Below, in pieces: positions 1-5,378 of a stretch of 9,079 nt of DNA; the stretch's first letter is position 1, and the number at the start of each line of letters is the position of its first letter. The DNA is taken from positions 1 to 9,079 of the forward strand of contig SSGY01000190.1 in assembly GCA_008017145.1 (NCBI GenBank). Reading direction: 5' to 3'. The notes beneath the pieces were generated by a model. The model was given only the letters and a program-made list of their open reading frames with translations, searched no databases and had not been told where the DNA came from. The DNA is from Neisseriales bacterium. GTDB lineage: Bacteria > Pseudomonadota > Gammaproteobacteria > Burkholderiales > UBA11063. The translations under genes and the position numbers were made by a program.

Positions 1-98
1 GTAACGTGCGGAGGAACCATATTACTCTGCTGCCCAGAACCAACATTATTACATGCTACAACAAATAAGCAGCACAGGCTCAATAATACATTTTTCAT
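1..98 (-). CDS. N-terminus of a small lipoprotein (partial)
   Basis: The gene runs off the left edge of the window, leaving 32 codons. The product begins MKNVLLSLCCLFVVACNNVG: a Lys-containing start, a hydrophobic stretch and a V-V-A-C lipobox with the lipidated Cys at residue 16. This is a type II (lipoprotein) signal peptide. The residue after Cys is Asn rather than Asp, which by the usual Lol rule favours the outer membrane. A GGGG ribosome-binding core at 106-109 lies 7 nt before the ATG at 98, the same type of site as used by the larger lipoprotein genes here. The visible mature part is short and Asn/Gln/Ser-rich, so no function can be assigned. Confidence 0.72.
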   Translation of the reverse strand, partial: MKNVLLSLCCLFVVACNNVGSGQQSNMVPPHV

Positions 99-321
99 AT
101 TAATACCCCATTAGATATGATTTTGAAACTCACCAGCAATTAGCTAATTTTCAGTCAAACAATCTCTTTCATGGTTAAGGCTTTGATTACCTTTAAATTA
201 CTTAGTATTATAACAGATTTTTTATGATTATGAAATCAATTTTACTACTTTTTAAGTAAAAACATAAGATTCGCTATTAACTACATAATAAAATATTTAA
301 CCGAAACTCTATGATTTTAGA

Positions 322-357
322 TATTAAATAGGTCTCTTTTTAGCGGTCTATTTAATA
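322..357. repeat. Inverted repeat, 10-bp arms
   Basis: TATTAAATAG at 322-331 is perfectly complementary to CTATTTAATA at 348-357, around a 16-nt centre. The arms are almost pure A/T, so an RNA hairpin would be weak. A protein-binding operator or a chance repeat in AT-rich DNA is as likely as a terminator. It lies about 225 bp upstream of the partial lipoprotein gene and just before the doubtful small ORF. Confidence 0.4.
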
Positions 358-363
358 GAGTTG

Positions 364-495
364 GTGATTATCGAATTATTTATTAAAAAGAAGGATAATA
401 AGCTGATCATATCAGCTGTTGAAATTGCTAATCGTAGAAAACAAGCGATCTATAAAACCATACGGCAAAGTTATTACTCGATCCTCATGCCCTAA
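364..495 (+). CDS. Doubtful small basic ORF, 43 aa
   Basis: This is an open frame from GTG at 364 to TAA at 493-495 on the plus strand. It encodes a short hydrophobic start followed by a Lys/Arg-rich tail. The frame remains open upstream to about 328, where it reads as a hydrophobic stretch, but there is no ATG and no clear Shine-Dalgarno, only AGAG very close to the GTG. It overlaps the 3' end of the convergent ABM-fold gene by 11 bp. It could be a real small protein, the remnant of a larger gene, or chance. I recognise no family. Confidence 0.18.
   Translation: MIIELFIKKKDNKLIISAVEIANRRKQAIYKTIRQSYYSILMP
401..417. terminator. Palindrome, possible weak terminator of the ABM-fold gene
   Basis: AGCTGAT at 401-407 and ATCAGCT at 411-417 form a perfect 7-bp stem with a 3-nt loop. 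Read on the minus strand it lies about 70 nt past the stop of the ABM-fold gene and is followed by a T-rich but interrupted stretch ending in TTTTT. The stem is short and only moderately GC-rich, so a weak terminator or a symmetric protein site are both possible. Confidence 0.35.
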
Positions 496-787
496 AACCA
501 TATTCTCTTTCAACCTTGCAAATTCGCACTGTGTAATTAGCGTACCACATTTCACGCCCTTTTTTCTGAGCTAGTTGATGATCAATCTGTTGTTTCCATT
601 GCGCAATATCTGCAAGAGTTTGCCAATATGAAACGGTAATACCTATTTGTTCGCGTGCGGATTCTACCCCTATAAATCCAACCTGTTGTGCCGCCAAATC
701 AAGCATTTGCTTAGCAACTAAAGCATAGCCGTCATCATTGCTAGTTCTTACGGATGTAAATATTACCGCATAATAAGGATGTGACAT
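485..787 (-). CDS. Antibiotic biosynthesis monooxygenase (ABM) fold protein, 100 aa
   Basis: This is a small cytoplasmic protein of the dimeric alpha/beta-barrel superfamily that includes ABM monooxygenases. The hallmarks are visible in order: an N-terminal strand ending YYAVIFTSVRT, a helix rich in Ala/Leu, then GFIGVESAR, GITVSYW, a WKQQIDH helix, and C-terminal WYANYTVRICKVER. This matches a widespread, uncharacterised subfamily of about 100 residues, so the gene looks complete. The substrate is unknown; relatives range from quinone or aromatic monooxygenases to proteins of no proven activity. AGAGGA at 795-800, 7 nt before the ATG, supports the start. It has no export signal and no functional link to the lipoprotein genes around it. 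A hairpin in its leader (821-851) may affect expression. Confidence 0.9.
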   Translation of the reverse strand: MSHPYYAVIFTSVRTSNDDGYALVAKQMLDLAAQQVGFIGVESAREQIGITVSYWQTLADIAQWKQQIDHQLAQKKGREMWYANYTVRICKVEREYGFRA

Positions 788-1127
788 AATTATTTCCTCT
801 TATAATAAATGATTATCCACAACTTATTACGCTTAATTAACGCAATAAGTTAGTTTTTTATGATTTGGATATTACTTAGAACCTATTCATAATTTTTTTT
901 AATTATCATAGAATTACGCATTGACAGTTAACCATAATTATACATTAATATCTTTAATGAAACCTACCAACATAGAATTAAATAACTGGCGCAGTATTTG
1001 ATATCAGTTTATAATTATCTATTATTAGTCTTAGCGTATTGAATAACCTGATAATTAATTTATATTTTACAACAATTTGACATAAAATAAATTAATGCGC
1101 AGATGTTTAAAATTATATAAAGATGAA
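788..1127. other. Intergenic region upstream of the ABM-fold gene
   Basis: This stretch lies between the ABM-fold gene and the terminator of the 920-aa lipoprotein gene. It is very AT-rich. It holds the ABM-fold gene's ribosome-binding site, a leader hairpin at 821-851 and presumably its promoter, which I could not place with confidence. TTGACA occurs at 921-926 and 1077-1082 on the plus strand. The first has ATTAAT 17 nt downstream, but no plus-strand gene follows. I see no coding sequence here. Confidence 0.55.
821..851 (-). promoter_or_regulatory. Hairpin in the leader of the ABM-fold gene
   Basis: The 11-nt arms at 821-831 and 841-851 flank a 9-nt AT loop. In RNA read from the minus strand the arms pair over all 11 positions with one G-U pair. 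On the plus strand the same position is an A/C mismatch, so the structure fits minus-strand transcription. It lies 34-64 nt upstream of the ATG at 787. It could stabilise the leader, modulate translation or be an operator. On the plus strand it is followed by a T run, so a plus-strand terminator is a weaker alternative. Confidence 0.4.
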
Positions 1128-1159
1128 AAAACCTGAGCAGGAAGAGGAGCTCAGGTTTT
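1128..1159 (-). terminator. Rho-independent terminator of the 920-aa lipoprotein gene
   Basis: The 11-nt arms at 1128-1138 and 1149-1159 are perfectly complementary (AAAACCTGAGC / GCTCAGGTTTT) around a 10-nt purine-rich loop. On the minus strand the stem ends in a run of six T. It lies 21 nt past the stop codon at 1181. The whole 32-nt element, loop included, is repeated without a mismatch at 4176-4207. Confidence 0.9.
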
Positions 1160-1180
1160 AATAACAATTAAAAGCACGAC

Positions 1181-3943
1181 CTAATTAAAGAAACCAGAAG
1201 AGCTTTGTTTAAATTCAACAGTGTTCGTCGTCGAGTTAATTGTAGTCGCCAAAGCACCAGCTCCTGGAGCTGTGAATTGGCTATCACTATATGGGTATAG
1301 CCCAGTTCCGTCACAACCACCATAATTATTATACACAGCATTATGACCACCATAACACCCAGTCCGATTATTTAGTTGTCCTTGCATCGTAACATCCGGA
1401 ATACCAAGTATCCATTGTGGATCCAAAGCCGTAACAGATACTGTATATTGACTACCATTTTTAATCAAAGCATATAAACCGGAATTATCACCAACTGGAC
1501 CAAAAACACCATTAACACTGTAAATTGAGGAGGCATTCTGACCTGCTGCCCCATAACTACTAATGCTAAAAGGAGATGGAGGAGTGCTATTGGGACTAAT
1601 ATTAATAGTAGTAGCTGCTGCTGGATAAGGATTAGCGGTAGTTGACGCAGGTGTATAATAAACCTGAGTATCATTCGGGAAATCCAATGCTTCAGTACCA
1701 TTAACATATTTCTGTGCCATCATGAAATAGTTGCTCAAATTTGTATCTACGCCAATACTCTGTCCAATCAAACCTGCAAATCCAGAACCGTTCTCACGCA
1801 GAAAATAATAAAATGGCGTTTCAGGAAGCAATAATGGGACTAACGCAGAATAGCCTTGTAACGGACCACTTTGCATATTAGTTTGACCATTAAATTCATA
1901 AGTACAATTAGTACCTACGGCACAAAACGGATTAGCCATTGATAGACCATTAAGCGCCACTCCTAGTATACCACTGTTAGCAAAAACATTGTTAGTGCTA
2001 TCAACATAAATAAATGCCATTGGTACGGAATTTTGTACTTCTGGATTATTATTTCCCACATACCACTGATCAATATCGTTGACATAACTCCAGACATTAC
2101 CTGGTGAAGATAATGCCGCAGCCTCATTATAGGTAGTTGCATTATAGGTTAATAAAACTGCGTTAAGCTTCTTATTCGTCAACCCAACGCTAGAATTCTG
2201 AGCTGGTTCAAGAGTGTTGTATAGCGCTGAATTATTGTAATAGTCATAAGCATCATTAACTGGTAGTTGTGGCAAGCTAGAACACTTGGTCGAATCAGCC
2301 ATACATCCACCAATAATACTAGACAAGGCATTTACGTCTTGCGTATATGCGTTTGCTAAATTTTCAAATAATACCGCAGCATTCAAAACTCCTGCAGAAG
2401 GAAGGAGCGGTGAGTTTGCTGAATTATTATTTGTTAAGATATTTGCATAAAGATTGGCGCTTGCCACTAATTGCTGTATTTGCCAAATCAACTGAACATA
2501 GTTATTCAGATTTGACGACGATGGAGCATATGGATCGGCAATTAGCTGCGCATTTATCAATGCTTGCCCAGTTAGACTACGCATAATTTGTGGCTGATTA
2601 GTAATTGCTTCATATGTCGCGCTGCTGCCAATACTTGCACCGTTAGCAGTTACTCCCTGTGGAAATGCGTCTACAAGAGACAGGTCTGCTGGCAATCCGT
2701 ATGCATGTATATCTGCAGGAATAAAAGACATGATTTGAGTTACATATCCAGAAAGATTAGCAATTGAGGTTTTACAAGCAGAACTGATGAGCTTACCACC
2801 CGAAGGGCTCATGCAATTGGTTAAAATTCCCGAAGAGATTTGTGCTGCTGCGATTAGTGATTGGATATCATCTCCTGCATTAACCGTTACACCACCTTCT
2901 GAATAAGAACCTTGGAATGTGTAATCACCAGACGGACTAGCAATTAAAGACAAAGAAAACGAGCTTGTCGATGATGAACTGGTTATGCTTAGCGCATTGG
3001 TCATACTAGCCAATGTGCTATATGATGCTTTCAAGACATCACTAATTGATGATGTTGTCGCAGAAGTATCTGCAGACAACTGCATTTTATATGATACCAT
3101 CCATCCCATCGGTATAGTGCTTACCGTGCTGCTGCCACAATTTTGTATAAATTCTTCCGGACTGCTTTCCAGCATGTTATTCCCAAAATTAGACAAGCCA
3201 TTAACTGTAAATCCGATATTCGCTACAGCAGCATTGACGAATTCAAATGCACCATCAGAAGAACTTCCTTGATAGCTTGTACTATAAGCAAGCGCATTTG
3301 AGCCTTTAAACAAGCCGTATGAGCCTGCAATATTGTTTTTTTCTGAAAGTGTATTTGCATTGTTTGAAGTTCCGTTTGTCGCAGTAAAATCACTAAATGA
3401 CTGGAATCCAAATGTGCCAGCACTATTGTTAATCTGTATTTGTGTATTGTAACAATACGGCTGATTAACTCCTTGATAAGTTAAATAGCTACCTGAATTT
3501 GTAATAGGTTCTTCTATTGCTGGGTTATACCCAATATCAAAACCGCTAAAAGAATTTGAAGCACTATTTAATTTACCCGAATTTACTGTATTACTGTTAG
3601 CATACGACTGATCAAGCTTGGCTCGCTCTGATTTGTACGAGTTCATATCATGATAATAGTGCGTTACTTTTTGATAATTTAGTTGATCTGGGTGATGATA
3701 AACAAATGTACCATGTGGCAAACCAGCAAAAGTTTGTACTAATTGCCCATTTCCGTTAAACGCATATTCCCTGACTTCATAAATCTTACCGTTGACTACG
3801 TCAGCTTCAACATGCGCACCACCGATTGGCGCTGTACTACCACCCCCACCTTGAGATTGGACGCTTCCAGAGCTGCAAGCCGCTAAAAATAAAGCGGACC
3901 CACTGAGTAAACTCAGTGATTTAATTAAGTATTTTAGTTTCAT
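1181..3943 (-). CDS. Large lipoprotein with MACPF-like core, 920 aa (putative pore-forming protein)
   Basis: The start is the ATG at 3943, not the upstream in-frame ATG at 4009. At 3943 there is AAGGGG (3950-3955) at 6-nt spacing and a lipoprotein signal peptide follows at once, ending in L-A-A-C with lipidated Cys23. Ser at +2 favours the outer membrane. A Gly-rich tether (about 31-43) precedes the globular part. Residues about 120-425 resemble a MACPF domain. NTLSEKNN and GSYGLFKGSNALAYS are followed by SPEEFIQNCGSSTVSTIPMG (262-280), which parallels the family's 'FI..YGTHYV.s...GG' motif. Two Ser/Thr-rich segments (about 195-230 and 290-330) lie where membrane-inserting clusters occur. The family His is replaced by Ser272, so the assignment is inferred. 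The C-terminal 450 residues are Asn/Ser/Tyr-rich with paired Cys and were not recognised. Besides Cys23 there are ten Cys, fitting disulfides outside the cytoplasm. Confidence 0.85.
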   Translation of the reverse strand: MKLKYLIKSLSLLSGSALFLAACSSGSVQSQGGGGSTAPIGGAHVEADVVNGKIYEVREYAFNGNGQLVQTFAGLPHGTFVYHHPDQLNYQKVTHYYHDMNSYKSERAKLDQSYANSNTVNSGKLNSASNSFSGFDIGYNPAIEEPITNSGSYLTYQGVNQPYCYNTQIQINNSAGTFGFQSFSDFTATNGTSNNANTLSEKNNIAGSYGLFKGSNALAYSTSYQGSSSDGAFEFVNAAVANIGFTVNGLSNFGNNMLESSPEEFIQNCGSSTVSTIPMGWMVSYKMQLSADTSATTSSISDVLKASYSTLASMTNALSITSSSSTSSFSLSLIASPSGDYTFQGSYSEGGVTVNAGDDIQSLIAAAQISSGILTNCMSPSGGKLISSACKTSIANLSGYVTQIMSFIPADIHAYGLPADLSLVDAFPQGVTANGASIGSSATYEAITNQPQIMRSLTGQALINAQLIADPYAPSSSNLNNYVQLIWQIQQLVASANLYANILTNNNSANSPLLPSAGVLNAAVLFENLANAYTQDVNALSSIIGGCMADSTKCSSLPQLPVNDAYDYYNNSALYNTLEPAQNSSVGLTNKKLNAVLLTYNATTYNEAAALSSPGNVWSYVNDIDQWYVGNNNPEVQNSVPMAFIYVDSTNNVFANSGILGVALNGLSMANPFCAVGTNCTYEFNGQTNMQSGPLQGYSALVPLLLPETPFYYFLRENGSGFAGLIGQSIGVDTNLSNYFMMAQKYVNGTEALDFPNDTQVYYTPASTTANPYPAAATTINISPNSTPPSPFSISSYGAAGQNASSIYSVNGVFGPVGDNSGLYALIKNGSQYTVSVTALDPQWILGIPDVTMQGQLNNRTGCYGGHNAVYNNYGGCDGTGLYPYSDSQFTAPGAGALATTINSTTNTVEFKQSSSGFFN
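2669..3586 (-). other. MACPF-like region of the 920-aa lipoprotein (residues about 120-425)
   Basis: The MACPF/CDC superfamily comprises pore-forming proteins (perforin, complement C9, and bacterial examples including antibacterial toxins of Bacteroidales). The best local match is at 3101-3160: P-E-E-F-I-x2-C-G-S-S-x-V-x5-G, in the position of the family signature around the Gly-Thr-His motif. Further on, a G-G-V-x-V-x-A-G-D-D stretch (350-359) and S-F-I-P-A-D (406-411) sit where the family often has 'GGd' and a conserved 'W..si..nP' region. The boundaries are estimates, and the call rests on pattern matching by eye. Confidence 0.45.
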
Positions 3944-4175
3944 GACATTCCCCTTAATGGAAAATCGATAGATCTGTAAATTGTAACCTAACAGAGTAAA
4001 TATTAACATAATAAAAGATAATCTATATTACGTTCTCACCGTATAATTAACTTAATATCAATCGATTATATCGTAGATTAGAAAATTTTTTGATACACCC
4101 TATTAGATACAATGTTTTTACTAAAAATTAATAATGTTGTAAAAAACAACGATTGCAAATTCTATGCTCAAATAT
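3944..4175 (-). promoter_or_regulatory. Upstream region of the 920-aa lipoprotein gene
   Basis: AAGGGG at 3950-3955 is the ribosome-binding site. TATAAT occurs on the minus strand at 4065-4070 but with no good -35, and another AT-rich candidate lies nearer the gene. The 35-bp direct-repeat box found upstream of the 645-aa gene and the empty cassette is absent here. The transcript start cannot be fixed from sequence. No ORF is visible. Confidence 0.45.
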
Positions 4176-4207
4176 AAAACCTGAGCAGGAAGAGGAGCTC
4201 AGGTTTT
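4176..4207 (-). terminator. Second copy of the 32-nt terminator
   Basis: This is identical over 32 nt, loop included, to the terminator at 1128-1159. The bases on either side differ between the copies from the first position. The T tract after the stem is TTTT followed by ATATT, weaker than in the first copy. It ends the gene-less cassette and would also end any transcript reading through from the phosphatase gene at 4394. Confidence 0.85.
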
Positions 4208-4286
4208 CTTCATTTTGGTAGTTAAATTAGTTCATGATATTCCCCTTAATGAAAAATTTTGTACCATCAATTGTTTTCAGTTAGGA

Positions 4287-4292
4287 ATAATA
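4287..4292 (-). promoter_or_regulatory. Candidate -10 (TATTAT) of the gene-less cassette
   Basis: TATTAT on the minus strand lies 22 bp downstream of the direct-repeat box, almost the same distance as the TATCAT candidate of the 645-aa gene (23 bp). There is no good -35 at 17-bp spacing (TATTGA at best), as expected of an activator-dependent promoter with the activator bound next to the -35 region. Confidence 0.4.
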
Positions 4293-4314
4293 ACACAGTA
4301 GGTTTTTCCTCAAT

Positions 4315-4349
4315 ATCCCATTTATGGATAGTTCATTCCCATTTCTGCA
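4315..4349 (-). promoter_or_regulatory. Direct-repeat regulator box, copy 1
   Basis: Read on the plus strand, two 14-bp units (4315-4328 and 4336-4349) match at 11 of 14 positions. They are separated by TAGTTCA and start 21 bp apart, two turns of the helix. The second unit is TTCCCATTTCTGCA. The same 35-bp arrangement, with 30 of 35 identities and an identical spacer, occurs at 7402-7436. This is the expected form of a site for a tandemly bound activator. Confidence 0.55.
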
Positions 4350-4393
4350 TTAAATAAATTCACAATCATATCAATATATTATTAACAATAAAA

Positions 4394-5320
4394 TCACTTT
4401 AATGAATTTTGCCAATCACTATATTTCTGCAACCCCTTTCTTTGCTGCACAAATTGATAAAATCTCGTGATAGTCTTATAGCGCTGCCATTTACCCTGAC
4501 AGCGGTAAGATAAGTCTGATTCTGAACAATTTGGCATAAGTTGATAACTGCTCGCTTTCTGAACTTTGTCGATTAAAGCAGGTAGCGGCTCTAATTTACC
4601 AGCATCTTTTTGCTTCAACACCATCAGCATGATCGTCGCGGTGGTAGTACGTCCATCCCCACCCTGACAATGCAAATAGACCCACTGCTGAGGATTGCTT
4701 TTCAAATTGGTATCATATAGATTTAATAATTGATCAATATTTTCCGGACTCATTGCCAAATGGTCAGTTACAGTGATCCGATAATAACGTTGATTATATT
4801 TTGCCATTAGTTGTGATTCGCTCTGAATGCTAGTATTAAGACATATAGTCGGCGTATTCTCATCTGGTATACTTTTAAGGTTATAACGATAAAACTGGAT
4901 TGACTTATAACTATTCAAAACCTTATGCAAGATATACTCCTCTTGCGGAATAATCACAGACTGAAGCTTATCCGCATTAATATCATCGTTGGGAAGCGCA
5001 ATAAACGAAAAAGGTACTCCATTATTAAATCCATGGTATTCAGCACGTAAATCAACATCAATTACCTTTGGCTTATTATGAATCGCATTAACAAATTGTG
5101 ACTCATTAAACTGACTGCTAGCAATAATTTTATAATCATCCAAATAGCGCAAATGATGCGGTAATGACTCAGCGCTATATTTATAATTATTCAGTTCAAG
5201 GTAAACCTGATTTAATTTATTGGAACACGTCACCATCAATTGCGGGGTTACACATTGATTATCAGCAGCATAAGCAATTGGTAGCATACTGATAAGCGCT
5301 AATATTTTTAAGAGTTTCAT
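4394..5320 (-). CDS. Exported PTP-like cysteine phosphatase (inositol phosphatase/phytase type), 308 aa
   Basis: The ATG at 5320 is chosen because AGAAGG (5331-5336) precedes it and a Sec signal peptide follows, ending in A-Y-A before Ala19. The longer in-frame start at 5461 would bury this signal and overlap the upstream gene. The mature protein has the marks of the PTP-like inositol polyphosphatase family. VDLRAEYHGFNNG (residues 89-101) is the conserved 'DLR.E.HG..NG' motif. TDHL (185-188) carries the general-acid Asp186. The P-loop HCQGGDGRTTT (217-227) has nucleophile Cys218 and Arg224. These enzymes dephosphorylate phytate or other inositol phosphates, and some bacterial relatives act as effectors on host phosphatidylinositides or phosphotyrosine. 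The likely location is the periplasm or the outside of the cell. The length is normal and no key residue is missing. The substrate is inferred from the motif class, not shown. Confidence 0.88.
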   Translation of the reverse strand: MKLLKILALISMLPIAYAADNQCVTPQLMVTCSNKLNQVYLELNNYKYSAESLPHHLRYLDDYKIIASSQFNESQFVNAIHNKPKVIDVDLRAEYHGFNNGVPFSFIALPNDDINADKLQSVIIPQEEYILHKVLNSYKSIQFYRYNLKSIPDENTPTICLNTSIQSESQLMAKYNQRYYRITVTDHLAMSPENIDQLLNLYDTNLKSNPQQWVYLHCQGGDGRTTTATIMLMVLKQKDAGKLEPLPALIDKVQKASSYQLMPNCSESDLSYRCQGKWQRYKTITRFYQFVQQRKGLQKYSDWQNSLK

Positions 5321-5342
5321 AATATCGTAACCTTCTAAAAAT

Positions 5343-5369
5343 GAGCTTCGGCAGCATTTGCTGAAGCTC
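5343..5369 (-). terminator. Terminator after the 645-aa lipoprotein gene, directly upstream of the phosphatase
   Basis: The 11-nt arms at 5343-5353 and 5359-5369 pair fully apart from one mismatched or wobble position, with a 5-nt loop. On the minus strand a TTTTT run follows, and AGAAGG, the phosphatase ribosome-binding site, starts within 3 nt of it. The hairpin lies 9 nt past the stop of the 645-aa gene. Nothing between the T run and the ribosome-binding site could be a separate promoter. Confidence 0.8.
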
Positions 5370-5378
5370 GCATTTACT

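Larger units (their letters stand above)
99..484. other. Intergenic region between the partial lipoprotein gene and the ABM-fold gene
   Basis: This is very AT-rich DNA that must hold the promoter of the lipoprotein gene at 1-98. No convincing -35/-10 pair stands out. It contains a perfect 10-bp inverted repeat (322-331 with 348-357), a palindrome (401-417) and a doubtful small plus-strand ORF (364-495), all listed separately. No tRNA or other stable RNA was recognised. Confidence 0.6.
4176..4349 (-). pseudogene. Gene-less expression cassette: deletion scar of a lipoprotein gene, or a small RNA gene
   Basis: In minus-strand order this holds the direct-repeat box (4315-4349), a -10 like TATTAT (4287-4292), AAGGGG (4242-4247), an ATG at 4235 followed by AAC and TAA (4227-4235), and a terminator (4176-4207). 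The block 4233-4257 matches the start region of the 920-aa gene (3941-3965) at 23 of 25 positions, with the same 6-nt spacing from GGGG to ATG. So every signal of an expressed gene is present, but the coding part is two codons long. The simplest reading is a tandem paralogue deleted from its second codon to near its stop; the 920-aa protein also ends in Asn-stop. The alternative is a small RNA of roughly 105 nt that shares leader and terminator with the lipoprotein mRNA. Confidence 0.5.

Noticed and set aside
921..949. TTGACA-N17-ATTAAT plus-strand promoter
   Set aside because: The -10 is weak, the region is so AT-rich that such pairs arise by chance, and no plus-strand gene follows.
1128..1159. 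Terminator stem as a paired DNA-uptake sequence (as in Neisseria or Pasteurellaceae)
   Set aside because: The arms do not contain the known uptake words, the loop is conserved too, and the other terminator in the window (5343-5369) does not use the same word.
2985..3272. Plus-strand ORF of 95 codons inside the 920-aa gene
   Set aside because: It lies opposite a convincing long gene, has no ribosome-binding site and no recognisable protein features. The other short ORFs inside large genes were dropped for the same reason.
3944..4009. Upstream in-frame start giving a 942-aa version of the large lipoprotein
   Set aside because: The ATG at 3943 has AAGGGG at ideal spacing and starts a standard lipoprotein signal peptide; the extra 22 residues would bury it.
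4136..4150. Small hairpin GTTGT-AAAAA-ACAAC upstream of the 920-aa gene
   Set aside because: A 5-bp arm in AT-rich DNA is expected by chance and has no positional support.
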